Source of the DNA: Engraulis encrasicolus
Taxonomy: Eukaryota > Chordata > Actinopteri > Clupeiformes > Engraulidae
Assembly: GCF_034702125.1 (NCBI RefSeq)
Contig: NC_085861.1
Span: 54,088,322 to 54,152,321 of the forward strand
Direction: 5' to 3'
Length of the DNA: 64,000 nt
Below, one piece after another: positions 33,540-45,261 of this stretch; position 1 is the first letter of the stretch, and each line of letters starts with the position of its first letter. The position numbers and the translations under genes are program-made. The notes beneath the pieces were generated by a model. That model ran no database searches. It had not been told where the DNA came from and saw only the letters and a list, made by a program, of their open reading frames with translations.

Positions 33540-34000
33540 ATGGGGAGCATCATTTTTTCCTGCATTCATAAAGCAAACAGAAGACCATAGGGCTAACATT
33601 TATTCCAATACTCCACTCTACAATAACTATGACAGAGAACAGATGCAAAAACAGTCAGTGGTCAGGGGTAGATTTCTCAAAGGCGAAGTAGCTAGTCGGT
33701 TAGCAACTTTGCAGAGTAGATACTATAAAAGTTGCTAACTCCTGTGTCTCGAACGTTAGCACACGAAGTAACTACTGCTTGGAGTAATGTGCACTCTGAA
33801 GTAGTGGTGACTTTGAAAGTGAGGCGCCTCCTATCCGTATCTCGACAGTGAAGTTGAAGTACAGCTGGAGTAGATCCATTGAGTCCAGACATCACCTCAG
33901 CCACCCCAAGTAACACACAGCGCTAGTCTACTTCAGAGTGTGACTCCACCCATTAGCTAAACTTGTAGTACATATTTGACCACAAATGTGTCAATATCTT
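33540..34000. other. No gene; short hairpin
   Basis: TAGCAACTTT at ~33700 pairs with AAAGTTGCTA at ~33730. Otherwise unassigned; may be the flank of the fold-back element that follows. Confidence 0.4.
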
Positions 34001-34009
34001 TTAATCCTG

Positions 34010-34860
34010 TGGTGCAAAAGCGATGAAAATCAATCGACATGCACACAAAGTGATGATACAGCTGCGAGAGTGTTCAGAACACAAATTCATGTCATGTCAT
34101 TTGTTCGTGAAAAAAAAACGTCATATCCTTGGAATCTGATGAATCCCACACTAATAATATACTTTTAGCGGTATACTGATTGAATTGCGTCTCATTTTGA
34201 TGTGTAATTTGTGAAATATTTAGATAAGAAAGTATTGGTTACTCCCGGAAATGCACTGGCTTACGTGTCAAGTACTTACATTTTTTTGGCGCAAATTTCA
34301 TTTCATAGCCAAGGGGTATTTACGCTTGCCTATCAATGGGAAGACGCGAGCCACGCGGGTTCGAAACCAGTGTGCAGCATGTTGACAACATCTCGTGAAA
34401 TCGTGTTTTGGACCCTACAGTGTAACACATTTTCCCTTGGCTGCACGTGTGTGTTGGTAATGCACAACATGAATTATCTATTTCTGCCAGATATTTCCAA
34501 AATTGTGGCACTGCAACCATGTGGATTCGAACCGGCGTGGCTTCTGTTTTCCCATTGGGATGCAAGCGTGAATACCACTAGGCTATGTAATGAAATCCGT
34601 GCGAAAATTTCTTTGGGATATGACACTTCAACAGACGATTTTCTGGGAGTAACCACAACTTTATTGTCCAAATATTTTACAAATTACACCTCGGAATGAA
34701 ACGAAATCCAATCGGCATGCAGATAATACTGCATTATTGGTGCGGACGGTGTCAGATTGTAATGCCACGGCCGTGTTTTTTCACAAAGAAATTACAAGGT
34801 GTGTTGTGGAGGAAACAGCGGAGTCACGGTGTCGTGACATCCAATCAAATGTGCTGGTGG
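34010..34860. mobile_element. Fold-back element with a tRNA-like sequence in each arm
   Basis: The left arm (~34010-34400) matches the reverse complement of the right arm (~34490-34860) over hundreds of bases with about 25-30% divergence by eye. The best-matched part holds GGTTACTCCC, TTTCATT(T/A)CATAGCC, TGGGAA(G/A)AC and the B-box-like GGGTTCGAAACC (left) and CGGTTCGAATCC (right). The TAGCCAAGGGGTATTTACGC segment upstream has A-box character. Both strands therefore show similar spurious ORFs. Class unknown. Confidence 0.6.
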
Positions 34861-34869
34861 TGGTTGTAC

Positions 34870-35915
34870 ACTATTGCTTTCTACTTCACGCACTGAATTT
34901 AGGAGGAAACAGCTGAATCATGACTCGGCAATCATGCTTATCTCTTGTTGCTTCTTTGGTCACGCACTGCAATGCCAAGAAAGTAAGTAGCGTCAAAGAA
35001 AATGGAATCTTGTACAAGAACGACAACTAGCTGGTGTGGCCAGGAGTGGCACTGCAGCTATGTTATCGCAGCCAAGTAAATAATGAATGGGTGCCAATGG
35101 GGCTGTACGCTTCTCTTAGAACTATCTGCCCGTGTGATTTTTTCCCTGGAAACAATGAAGTCGCGTTCGATAGATATGAGTAAGTGAAAGCATTTGCCGA
35201 CACGTTTGCATCTTGTCAAGTGTTAGATTCGTGAAAATGACCCTTATTTCAACTATAGCAATGACATAACACGTGACAATCGACTTTACGGCATACGCCA
35301 TTTGTTTTGTAGTTTTAAGTCTGACTTCAGATGTCGATGTGTTTAAAGTTATGTTAGGATTGTTGCGGACACCTGTTATTTATTGCATTTAAGGTGGTGG
35401 AAAAGCGGCATGTGTACATGGGGTAAAGGAAATGACTGCGCTCATCCTTAAGAATTTGGGCACCTTCAATTAACATGTTGGACGGTGGTGGGGGTTGAGG
35501 TGTGTGACCGTAGATGTCTCTGCTAGGAGGATCAGTCAGAGTACGTCTCTCGTCAGCTCTGGTCGCGAATAGTCGCAGAGATTCCTCAGCCAGCAGGTAT
35601 TAGCCGAATGCTAGCGTGTTGCAGGACAAAACTAACACGTCTTTGGGAGAACAAAGCCATGTCAGGAACCTTTAACTTCACTTCTAATACAACTTCCATG
35701 ATAAGGTACAGAATGTGCACACATCTTTACAAACCAGAGAACAGAATCGTCACAAATCCCTGCTGAGCCATTTAGCCCAATAGGCTCCCATTCATCTTTT
35801 ACTTGGCTGCGTGCGCCAGCGGGGCTATAATGGGAGCCAATGAGAGACGGCTATCTCATAGCTTAGAACATTTCTGGTAGCGGTGTGGACTCAGGAAAGT
35901 AGCCACACTACTTTG
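34870..35915. other. No gene; short inverted repeat
   Basis: CGCAGCCAAGTAAA...ATGAATGGG at ~35067 recurs inverted at ~35775-35815, which suggests another degenerate MITE. No coding sequence supported. Confidence 0.4.
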
Positions 35916-35918
35916 GGC

Positions 35919-36284
35919 TTACTGTGGGAATAGTAAGGTTTCGAGAAATGCACGGATTTCGCCTTGAAGTAAGTAGATAACTACAAAGTACATCTGTAGT
36001 TCAATGCTAACATTGGGGAAACGCACCCCAGTCTTGCATGTGCACTTGCACAGACGTGTGCACTTTAACTCTGCCTTTATGCACTTGCACCGAGATCTGG
36101 CAGGTCTATTTGTACATGTACTAGTACAGCTGCACTTCACCTCTAGTTGGAATACATCTTTGGCAACTGCATCTTTGGTAGTGTAGTCCAAATCTGGGAA
36201 CTGTTCATTTGTTACCAGATTGGCAGGCATTTCTGGCAAATGCAGATGATAAGAACAGTTTTCATTCCTGTCAGCTGGTAACAA
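35919..36284 (-). CDS. Cys-rich (CXC/tesmin-like) transposon-associated C-terminal fragment
   Basis: A minus-strand frame with no ATG (possible exon) contains KCSCTSTCTNRPARSRCKC and IKAELKCTRLCKCTCK: alternating C-x-C pairs with a central L-x-C-T-x-x-C-x-C. This arrangement is seen at the C-terminus of many repeated transposon-borne proteins of fish, insects and cnidarians, and loosely resembles CXC/tesmin zinc-binding repeats. The first ~45 residues (PxxNLVTNEQFPDLDYTTKD) may be its linker. The part after the Cys cluster is probably intronic. Partial; no transposase core nearby on this strand. Confidence 0.45.
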   Translation of the reverse strand: MLPADRNENCSYHLHLPEMPANLVTNEQFPDLDYTTKDAVAKDVFQLEVKCSCTSTCTNRPARSRCKCIKAELKCTRLCKCTCKTGVRFPNVSIELQMYFVVIYLLQGEIRAFLETLLFPQ

Positions 36285-36302
36285 ATGGACAGTTCCCAGA
36301 TG
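36191..36302. repeat. 27-bp-arm hairpin
   Basis: ATCTGGGAACTGTTCATTTG (36192 on) and the reverse complement of the sequence ending at 36301 match over 27 bases with one mismatch, separated by a 56-base loop. It overlaps the start of the Cys-rich frame. Confidence 0.8.
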
Positions 36303-36369
36303 ACAGAGATGTCCTCATAACAGCAGATGAGTGTGTCTACCATGTATGAAATAGTCCTATAGTATTATT

Positions 36370-36460
36370 TAGTATGCTTGCCAAAGGCCTCTGCTTGCCG
36401 CCAGCAAGCATACTAATTGTTCTCCAACAGTTTATTTAGTATGCTTGCGGGAAAGCATAC
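36370..36460. repeat. Two successive TAGTATGCTTGC hairpins
   Basis: First hairpin: TAGTATGCTTGC (36370-36381) with GCAAGCATACTA (36404-36415). Second: GTATGCTT (36439-36446) with AAGCATAC (36453-36460). ATTGTTC and CAACAGTTTAT follow each, making two tandem units of ~65 bp. Confidence 0.75.
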
Positions 36461-36469
36461 CAATTGTTC

Positions 36470-37300
36470 ATCAACAGTTTATTATTATTATACATTTTTC
36501 CATTCACCTCGGCCTATGGGAATCGCCATTCATTAGTACGCCGGCTTTAAATCGTTGCAGCGTTCGAGATAGAGACACGGTTCGAGTCCCAAATTGAACG
36601 GCTGGAAAAGGGCTCAGGGTGGTGTATTTTTTGCTGGCCTACCCCCTTTCATTCGTTCACCAGACTTGTTTTTCCTCAGTTTTCTCTCTGTTTTCCCCCT
36701 CATTGAAATTAATGGTAGAATGGTCAAGATGATGATGTCACAAACTGTGGCAGTTACAGTGAGAGGCGACCTGTCCTAGGGTTTTTAACTAGGTATCAAC
36801 TAGGTAAAGGCATTGTCAGAGAGGTCTTGGCTCTGAATACAAACTGTGTGAAGATCATAAGCCAACTCGTACAAATGTTTCAGAGAGAGCAGTTTTAAAA
36901 TCCCTATGATGTGACCCCATTCACTTACGAAAAAAAAAATGTGTGAACAGCTCAGCGCATAGGCCTGAATATGTCAATTTTTTGACTGAACCATTTGGCC
37001 TAGAAAAGTGATCTCAGCTTTGACATGAAGAGCAGGGTTGTGCCATTTGTGTGTCAATATCATCTGACAACTTGCAAAACTTTTGGAGATATGACAGTGT
37101 AAAAATAAGGCTGCACATATTACTCAGCTATTGACCGCCAAATTGTCACCTTTAGAATCTTCATTCATACACACACACCAAGGAGGTCTATATTACTTAC
37201 TGTATCATTGACACACACACACACACACATGCAGCCATGTAGAACTTTGGACCTCTGCTGTCACTTGGGCAACCATGGCCTAATATGCTGCTGTGGCCAC
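36470..37300. other. No gene; possible B-box and CA tracts
   Basis: GGTTCGAGTCCC at ~36572 is a perfect B-box match but no complete tRNA is seen. Short (CA)n tracts at ~37172 and ~37210. Confidence 0.4.
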
Positions 37301-37304
37301 TCTA

Positions 37305-37440
37305 TACAGTAAGTGGCAGTGGCCTACTGGGTAGGGTGTTGGTCTGTCAGAGGGTTGCAGGTTTGAATCCCACCCTTACCTCTCCCTACCCACCCATTGC
37401 TGAAAGGCACCTGAAGCATCTCCACACACACACACCACCT
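37305..37440 (+). repeat. tRNA-derived SINE, copy 2
   Basis: A-box-like GGCCTACTGGGTAGGGTG, B-box GGTTTGAATCCC (~37360), then body CCTTACCTCTCCCTACCC and a CA-rich end. Shares a 17-mer with the SINE at 1905-2060. Confidence 0.62.
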
Positions 37441-38115
37441 TATTATTATTATTATTATTATTATTGATTTATTTTCTTCCAGATATAATGTTTTTTGGTG
37501 ATTTTATGTGTGAATAGAATATGGCTTGATTGAAAAAAGTTGATACTCATGATACTAAATTCATAAACTCAAAGTTGCAAGTTGGGTCCTAAATATCACA
37601 TAGGCTTTATGCAGCCCTATTTTTGTATAGATATCCTAGGTATCTTTGTGCTTCAGGGATATTCTGAAAAAATCAAGTTGAATGATATCCCAGGCTTTAT
37701 TTACAATAACTTGTAACAATAAATGATGTTTCATTGCAACTTGGAGGGCATTTCCACCCTTTATCTTAAAAAAAACCCCCTGAATTTTGCTGTCCATGGG
37801 CTAAAAGTGTGTTTATGACATAGTATGTTTTTAATCCGGTAACCAAATACTTAGCTCATCAGCTCCTCCTCTTAATGCTGAATCCATACATACCTCATAT
37901 GTTAAATTTGGTTAAACTAATAAAAAGTTATAGCAGTTTATATATTTTAGAGCGCCCCCCGCAGGCCATTTTGTTATCTGTGTGTTTGACACTCGAACCC
38001 AAATTGTTCTATAGACCCTAAACTTCAACTTGGAAGTGAAAACCAAACTTTAACACCAATTTGAAATGACTGAGAAAAATTGCACATGCCTACGACCCCA
38101 CTAAAAGTGTTTAAC
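37441..38115 (-). repeat. Interspersed repeat copy B with (ATT)n tail, uninterrupted
   Basis: Reverse-orientation partner of 31595-33535, without the piggyBac-type insertion. Starts at a (TTA)n microsatellite (37441-37466), which abuts the SINE copy, and ends at TACGACCCCACT. Confidence 0.82.
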
Positions 38116-38167
38116 AGAATGTATTCACCGGTACAATATTGATTTGCATGCTGATGTTGTGCCTTTA

Positions 38168-38480
38168 AAGCGGCGTACACACACAAAGCTAGCATTTCGC
38201 TTGCTCGCCTACTCGCCACTCTTTCATGGAACGTTCGCTGAAAGTTCCCGCGGCTTTAACTGCCAATGGACAGCCGAGAAGTACCGAACTCTGCATTCCA
38301 ATTGGTTACTCGCTTACTCGCCTCGCTCGAAGATAAAATATTTTCAACTCGGAATCCGCCCACATCGCATCGCTTGTACAGTACTCGCCCACTCTCCTGC
38401 GAGTCTTGCTCGGACACATTGACATTCTATTGAGTTCATTCGCTGAGCGAGTAACTAGCAGCGACGTGTGTGTACGGCCC
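38168..38480. mobile_element. Harbinger-like MITE, TTA duplication
   Basis: TTA at 38165-38167 and 38481-38483. Ends AAGCGGCGTACACACAC and, right end reverse-complemented, GGGCCGTACACACAC. Further inward both arms carry CTCGC-rich sequence. 313 bp, non-coding. A TWA target of 3 bp fits PIF/Harbinger. Confidence 0.72.
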
Positions 38481-38483
38481 TTA

Positions 38484-39445
38484 TCAGTTGACTTACCTGA
38501 GAAACATTGCCACTTGTCTGGGTGTGAGCTGTTGGTCTTGTGTTTAACTGTTCATGTGGGGGAAAAAATGTCATGGTCAGGCATACCTTGTAAATGTAAA
38601 TAAAGTTTTCAAGAATATGTATTGTTTATTCTGAATATGTATTGTTTAATCATATATTTATGCTTTGTTAATGTTTTACTTTTATTGATTTAGTGTATTT
38701 GTTGTAATTGTCAGTTTGCTTAGCCCATCCTACACTACATTGTTTATGGGATCATGGGACCCCCAGGGGTCTGTAGTGCATTTAAATTGGATTTTATTGC
38801 ATTTTATGAGGGCAAGTCCCAGGTCTAATGAAGTAAACTGAGGGGGTATATAACCATGCATAGGACAACAAGAAAAAGTAGAAATGTTCAGAACTCACCC
38901 CAGCTCTCTAGTGCCTGTAAAAGGTGGATTTCGATACCAGGTCATCACAGTGGTCACAGTAGTGATAGCCCCTTGTTGACATCGGAGGGTGCAGCTTCTC
39001 TCAGTTTTGCGCTATGCAATTGTATAATTACGGTAATAAATTAAGTATTACTAGTGCCGCTACCCCGCGTTGACATTGGAGTGCGCAGTTTCTCTCAGTT
39101 TGGCACTTAAGTAATGCAGTTGTATAATAATTACGGCAATAAATTAAGAATTACTAGTGGCGCACATGACTGTCCTCTTCACACAGCGAAATATCAGACT
39201 TCCTTGCCCCAATCCCCGCCAAAACCTGATGTACAATTGCATTGAATAGAACGTTGTCATTCTAAGGGACGATTGGCCCTCCGATCTCCCGCACATTCAA
39301 ACTTTGTTGGAAGAAAGCGCTCATTTCATCTCACTCACACATACTCAGTGTGCTTAGAGCTCTTGAGCCCGCGTTTGTCAGTATTTCGTATTTGGTAGCT
39401 CCTTTTTGAACTTTAAACCTTCCACACACTAGCCATCAAATCACA
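38484..39445. other. 5' region of the two-exon gene; tandem repeat
   Basis: Holds a ~95-bp diverged tandem duplication at 38972-39165 (unit words GTTGACAT, GCAG, TCTCTCAGTTT, AATAAATTAAG, ATTACTAGTG). No TATA box is obvious before the ATG at 39446; the CpG-poor leader contains CACTCACACATACTC. Confidence 0.5.
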
Positions 39446-42280
39446 ATGGCAACTCCTAGACGATCACCCAGTGAAGTTGCAAACGCCTGGCGTGGAAGCT
39501 CGAGGCTTTTTGGTGATGAACCTGAAACCCCAACTTTGAGAGATGTTCTGAGGTAAGTTGAAGTGACAGACATTATATGTGTTCAGAAGAACAAACAATA
39601 TGGTGTCTTTATGTAGATCGAAATTAAAGCATGTGTGAATATTTTAATGTTTTTAACTACTGTTTTTTTAACTGGCTGTGTATAGCTAACTTGCTAAACT
39701 AGCAGTATCCACTACAATGGCCGGGCCGTTATCTTAGCATGTTAGTTAGCCTAGCCTGGGCGACTTTTATGGTCTGATACACGGTAACGTTATGCCGTGT
39801 CCAGACCAAGAGCGAACTACGCTGCCTGGTAGCGTGGGTAGCAGAAGAAGTTTCGCCTTGAATTCACTGTATTCGCTCCAGACGCAGCATTGACATGTTT
39901 GATTCAGCTAATCACATAACGGCTCTGGCTTGACAGCCTGGGACATTCGGAGATATGAACGTTCCGATTGGTTTTCGCCGAACAGCGTCAGAGCGAATTC
40001 GCCTGCGATTAGATTTAGTTTAATCGTCAAAATTTGCTCTGGTCGCGGAAGAAGCTTCGCTCCTGGCGAATTCGCTTTGGTAGCGCAGGTCGCGTGCCCT
40101 CCATAGAAAATCAATGACTTCCGTCGCTTCATTCGCTCCTGGTCTGTACACGGCATTAGTTCTAGCTAGTTAGCTAGCCTGCCACCAATGGATATCTTGG
40201 GACAACACGCTTGTTGCTGCATGATGTGTGTGACTAATGTATGTCCAAACATTTTATTAACTGCTGCTACCGGATATCTGCAGGGGACATATTTTAAAAT
40301 CTCGTCGCAACATTTTGTCACCTGCTACATAGCTAGCTAGGATGACACCAGGATTGGGTCAGAGCTTATTTTTCTCGATATCTAAATTGTCAATGACATG
40401 GGCTCTTGTGTCTGATTGTCGTACACAACTCGAACCTGGTATTCAATAGTCTACAAAGTGTGGTTTTATTGTTCTAATCTATGTAATTGAGGTGTTCCCG
40501 CGCAGTCCGAAGCCCTGAAGGGTCCCGAACTCGCGCCACATTGTCAACGCGTCGTTTTGGGTAGATGCTCTGCTATATTTATCCCCCTTGACCAACCGGG
40601 AAAAAACGTATATATAAAAAATAGGGGTGGGCATAGATTAATTTTTTTTTATCTAGATTAATCTCACTGTAATTATTAAATTAATCTAGATTAATCTAGA
40701 TTAATCTATATCAAAATGGCTCATTCAGAATAGGCACGATAGCGAAATAATGCCGAAAAAACCTTGGGGTTCCTTAAGACAGATGGCGCATTAGACCAGA
40801 GCTCATCTTTTTTTTCCAAAATGCATCTCATCTTCAAAAAATGGTCATGTTGATACTTGGAGATGAAAAAATCACAGCAATATGTGTAAAGTGTGTCCAA
40901 TATGTTAGGAAGCATTTACAGTTATAAGATACTGAAGTTTCAAAATGAACAGCGCTATAAGTTGTAGAGGCAAATACAGATAAATCTATCAAACATTTAG
41001 GCTATTTAAACAATATTACCTCAACAATTCAGCATTTCTTATGGGCAGAGAGAGAGAGAGAGAGAGAGAATCTGCCACTGACTGTTAAAAGGAGCAGCGG
41101 CTCCTTTAAGAGAGGGAGGAGCTCTGCGCGTAGTAGGCACAGCAGCCCTCAGCAGAGCCAGGCTACTGGATATGCCTATCTAGAACCTACAGCACTGGCA
41201 CACGGCGATTTGACAGTTGTTCTCAGAGTTAGAATGCCAGATGAGTTACAACTCGACATGAATTCAGTTTGCAAAAAAAAAAAGTCAGGCGCGACAACCG
41301 CGAGGTTTATTAATGTCGGACATGAGAATATCTCACTGAATCGCAAATGTGCGCGATTGTAACAACACAAACATTCAGCGAGAGTAGATATTGACAGTTT
41401 CAGTTTGACAATCTTCAAAATGCATAGGACTATCACACGGAATGTTTTGCAATTATAGCACAGGCAATATTTCTGGAAGTTGAATGTATTCTATGCAATG
41501 CGTGAGGAAATGTAGGCTATGTCGGGCTGGTAGCTACTCACACACAATAATGTCTCTCTATGCTTCACCTCAAACAATAACGTCTCTTTAGTCTACCACT
41601 TATGAAAAAGCACTCAAACAACAACTACCACGGCAGAGGGATTAATGTTTTCAGCATGCAAACACTTCATATTTAGTAGGTCTGCTGAAACAACAGGCGG
41701 AGAGAGGAGAAGCGACTGGAGCGCAGTCTAAAAGCGTCTGTCAATTAAACGCTATGGTGACGTGCATACCCAAACTCCAAACCTATATTTTGAGAATAGA
41801 TTAACGTGCGATATTTTCTTTATCGCGCGACAAGAGTCTCACATTATCGCAGCACGTTAACGCCGATAACGGCCCACCACTAATAAAAAAACATACATGT
41901 ATAAGATATGAGCCGCAGAGTGTGAAGTTATGAACGGGGCATAGGTAAATAAGTTCCCTCCCATGTTTGTTGACAGAGCAGGAATATTTGCCCTGCCCCC
42001 GTCACTCACTGATCTTGCTCCAAGAAAGAAAAGAATGAGAAATGGTGTAATTATGGGAGATGTGAAGGGATGCCTTGAAGCATGCGTCGACCTGAATGGT
42101 GAAGCCACAGGGTTGGCACATTTTTCAGACACAATCAGGAAGATGCCTCAACATAGAGGTGAATCACCAGGTGAAATTAAGAATGTGTCTTGCAGGGCAA
42201 TTGGTGATCTCCACAGCACAATGGATGATATGAGGAGTGACCTAAAGACAGTTCAGGAGCAGGTGGCTGCGATGCATTAG
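39446..42280 (+). CDS. Unrecognised two-exon gene, 136 aa
   Basis: Exon 1 (39446-39552) starts with CACAATGG, a good vertebrate start context, and encodes MATPRRSPSEVANAWRGSSR then LFGDEPETPTLRDVL, ending at GTAAGT. Exon 2 (41977-42280) follows a pyrimidine-rich tract and GACAG. The phase-2 join makes an Arg codon, and the frame continues AGIFALPPSLTDLAPRKKRM and on to TAG at 42278. Features: basic Arg/Ser N-terminus, a PRKKRMR basic patch (possible nuclear signal), and a C-terminal heptad-like segment IGDLHSTMDDMRSDLKTVQE likely to form a coiled coil. I recognise no family. The 2424-base intron contains two mobile elements with intact TSDs. No stop or frameshift interrupts it, unlike nearly every other coding piece here. 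It could be a domesticated or accessory transposon protein, or a host gene. Confidence 0.55.
39793..40155. mobile_element. TTA-flanked MITE in the intron
   Basis: TTA at 39790-39792 and 40156-40158. Termini TGCCGTGTCCAGACCAAGAG and, right end reverse-complemented, TGCCGTGTACAGACCAGGAG. 363 bp with internal GCGAATTCGC-type words. Harbinger-like by target. Confidence 0.8.
40622..41882. mobile_element. Non-autonomous hAT, perfect 8-bp TSD, in the intron
   Basis: TSD ATAAAAAA at 40614-40621 and 41883-41890. Tips TAGGGGTGGGC and, right end reverse-complemented, TAGTGGTGGGC. A cluster of TCTAGATTAA repeats lies just inside the left end (40655-40715), and ATTAACGTGCGATA-type words are inside the right. 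A (GA)n tract is at ~41046-41069. No transposase. Confidence 0.85.
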
Positions 42281-43017
42281 CAGCAACCCCCCAGGGCCCA
42301 GGACCCTCACAAAGTTCCACTGGAGCTGTCACAGCACGAAAAGGGGGATTTGTGACAATGAACTCGTCCCTAATCGTCCACGGACTTGCCTAACTTTCGT
42401 CTGATTTTGAGCGCTTGAGAGAATCAAAACTAACAATTTTGATGACACCTAACTCGCCCGGAAGCGAATCGCGAGCCGCGAACAGGTCTCACAGCAGGGT
42501 GTTAATGGCCCAACGATTACCACATGAAAGGCAATGACAGCCAGCCCGGAACGCGGACTAGCCTTGCTCTTATTGGACGAAAAAGACACGTGACTCAAAG
42601 TAAAAGAGCTGCGCTATTGGTTAGCAGCTACGGCCTTCTATTGGTCACGTTGGATTAATTTATGCAGACCGTATACAGTAGGTCCGTATAATTATGCAAA
42701 AATTATTATTACTAATATACCTAGGTTGATTTTACTTTGTATATTCACATCATTATATTCACATCATTATAGGCTGCACTGTGATGGGGCTTTAGCATGC
42801 ATGATGTGAATTCATTGATAAAATGAAAATGAATGAAATGAAAATGATTTTTTTAAAAACGCTTTAAATATCACACCAAACAATGTACACACACTTTGAC
42901 AAGAACCATGCAACTACACACATACCGTGCAAACAATATACTCTATATGCAGTGATGTACACAGCACTCAGGTCACAAATGTACAACTAGGAAACATTTC
43001 ATTGCCGACAAGTTAAG
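42281..43017. other. 3' flank; CCAAT cluster
   Basis: After the stop, the sequence remains non-coding. See the CCAAT cluster at 42572-42644. No polyadenylation signal within the first 300 bases. Confidence 0.4.
42572..42644 (-). promoter_or_regulatory. Three CCAAT boxes plus CACGTGAC
   Basis: ATTGG at 42572, 42616 and 42640 (CCAAT on the minus strand), with CACGTGAC at ~42588. Spacings of 44 and 24 bases. Looks like an NF-Y/E-box promoter module, though no minus-strand gene is seen to the left. Confidence 0.35.
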
Positions 43018-43026
43018 TTTGGGCAG

Positions 43027-43477
43027 GCTGTCATCATGCTTTAGCGTACGTATCGCACGCTAGTGCATGGTGCGACGCATTTTGAATTCAAAGCGTGCTC
43101 CTCAACGCAACGGTAAAGCGCTTTCATGCACTTTTGACTAGTGAAGAGGTTTGCGCAGTTTTCCTGCCGTGTCGGCGATTTTGTTTTGTCACAGCGCATT
43201 TCTGTTACTAAACGCAAATATGTTTTGCTGTGCCCTAACCAAAACCACCCCTAAACCTAACCTGTCAGTGAAGTAATGTTTCTGCTGCTTTACTTTTGCC
43301 AAGAACAGCGAGATTAGGTGAATTTCTACCTAAATTGTGCCTAAACCAAAACCATCCCTAAACCTAACCTGTCACAGGGCGTTGTGGAGCACGACTTAAC
43401 TTGAAAATGCGTATTGGACACACGCGATAGTGAGTTCAAATCAGCGTGTCATAGATACGCTTAGCCTGTGCATGATG
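43027..43477. mobile_element. Mutator-like MITE, related to 26281-26881
   Basis: Nine-base flanks TTTGGGCAG and TTTGGGAAG (8 of 9). Long imperfect TIRs sharing CATCATGC, TTAGCGTA, ACGCATTTT and CGTGCTCC(T/A)CAACGC. The interior has two ACCAAAACCA(C/T)CCCTAAACC segments followed by CTAACCTGTCA, also present in the element at 26281. Confidence 0.65.
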
Positions 43478-44125
43478 TTTGGGAAGGGCACAATTCATAA
43501 AACTCAGAAACATACAATGCTTTTTCAAAAAAGGGTTCTATGTTCCCCGCTGCATCCAAGTAGACTGCTGCCACATTGCTAAGAGCAGGTTGTTGTTACA
43601 TCTCTGACGTTTAAGGATAGTTTTAGTCAGGGCACATACAAAAATGGATTTTAGTAAAAGTTGTCAATTCATAGTAAATATGTGGTAAATATGAAAGTAA
43701 GAGGAAAAATACTACAGGTACTGCCTTTTAATACAGACTATACAGGTATGTACAACATTATAAACATTGCTGTTGATTTCATGTTCTTCAGACGCCAATC
43801 ATGCCAGCAGGGTCTACTGAAGGTCTCTGGTCACTGCGTCCTCGTCATACTGCAACAGGCACTCAGTCTCACTTCTGGGAGCTGTAGAAAACAACAAATA
43901 AATTAATACTTCACCATGCACCTCATATTGACATAGCAAATATATCAATAAGCAAGTCATATTGAGCCCAACAGGGATAATCTCCTATTTCAGTCTTCTA
44001 TGGTCTCATGCACTATGTCTCCCTGCCAGGATATGTAGGATGTAAGAAAATAAATCAAAACATAGCAATGCACAGCATTGAGAACTTATCTATAAAGTAG
44101 CACAAGTCATATTGCCAATGTAGGC

Positions 44126-44454
44126 CAGGGGTGTGGAACCTATGTCTTGAGGGCCGTTTGCGACCCTTGAGGCCGTTTTATCTGGTCCCCGATATAATTT
44201 TAATGTTATTCAGCTTCACATAAAATATGACATTTTGTAAAGGAACCTTAGAAAATACATTTGCAATACAATTAAGTTATATTCAGGGAAGCTGAAGAAG
44301 GTGGTGTTTGTTTAAATGTGGCTGCCTTCAATATAGGTCTAAAGTGAAGGGGAAAATCCTGGTTTGTGTTCATAGTACGGCCCTTGGAGAACTTTTACGG
44401 CCCCTCGGGTGAATTTGAATTGGCCCTTCGAATGAGAAAGGTTCCCCACCACTG
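44126..44454. mobile_element. hAT MITE, copy in left duplicate
   Basis: Starts CAGGGGTGTGGAACC, ends GGTTCCCCACCACTG. Flanks ATGTAGGC and ACGTAGGC are an 8-bp TSD differing by a CpG-type change. Same TSD as its duplicate, so it was inserted once before the segment duplicated. Confidence 0.85.
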
Positions 44455-44474
44455 ACGTAGGCTATAGGTTAAGC

Positions 44475-44885
<411 letters not shown>

Positions 44886-45261
44886 GTGCCATTTCACCCT
44901 GCCAAGACACTGGACCTGGGTCTATTGGAGCTCTCTGCTCAGGGTGTCCTCGTTATACTGCAGCAGGCACTGTTGTTTCTAGTTCCTAGAAGCGAGACAA
45001 ATAAATAAATACTTTGCCATGCACCTCATATTGACATAGCAAATATGTCAATAAGCAAGACCTATTGAGCCCAACAGGGATAATCTTACACTATATCAGT
45101 TTTCTGTGGTCTCTTGTAAGATTGGCCCATCACCATTCACCAGGACACTACCGTCTCCCTGCCAGGATATGTAGGATGTAAGAAAATAAATCAAAACATA
45201 GCAATGCACAGCATTGATTACTTATCTATAAAGTAGCACAAGTCATATTGACAATGTAGGC

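Noticed and set aside
34211..34699. 162-aa plus-strand ORF
   Set aside because: It spans both arms of an inverted repeat and is mirrored by a similar minus-strand ORF; explained by the fold-back structure.
36560..36600. tRNA gene at a perfect B box
   Set aside because: No A box at proper distance and no acceptor stem; only a B-box match.
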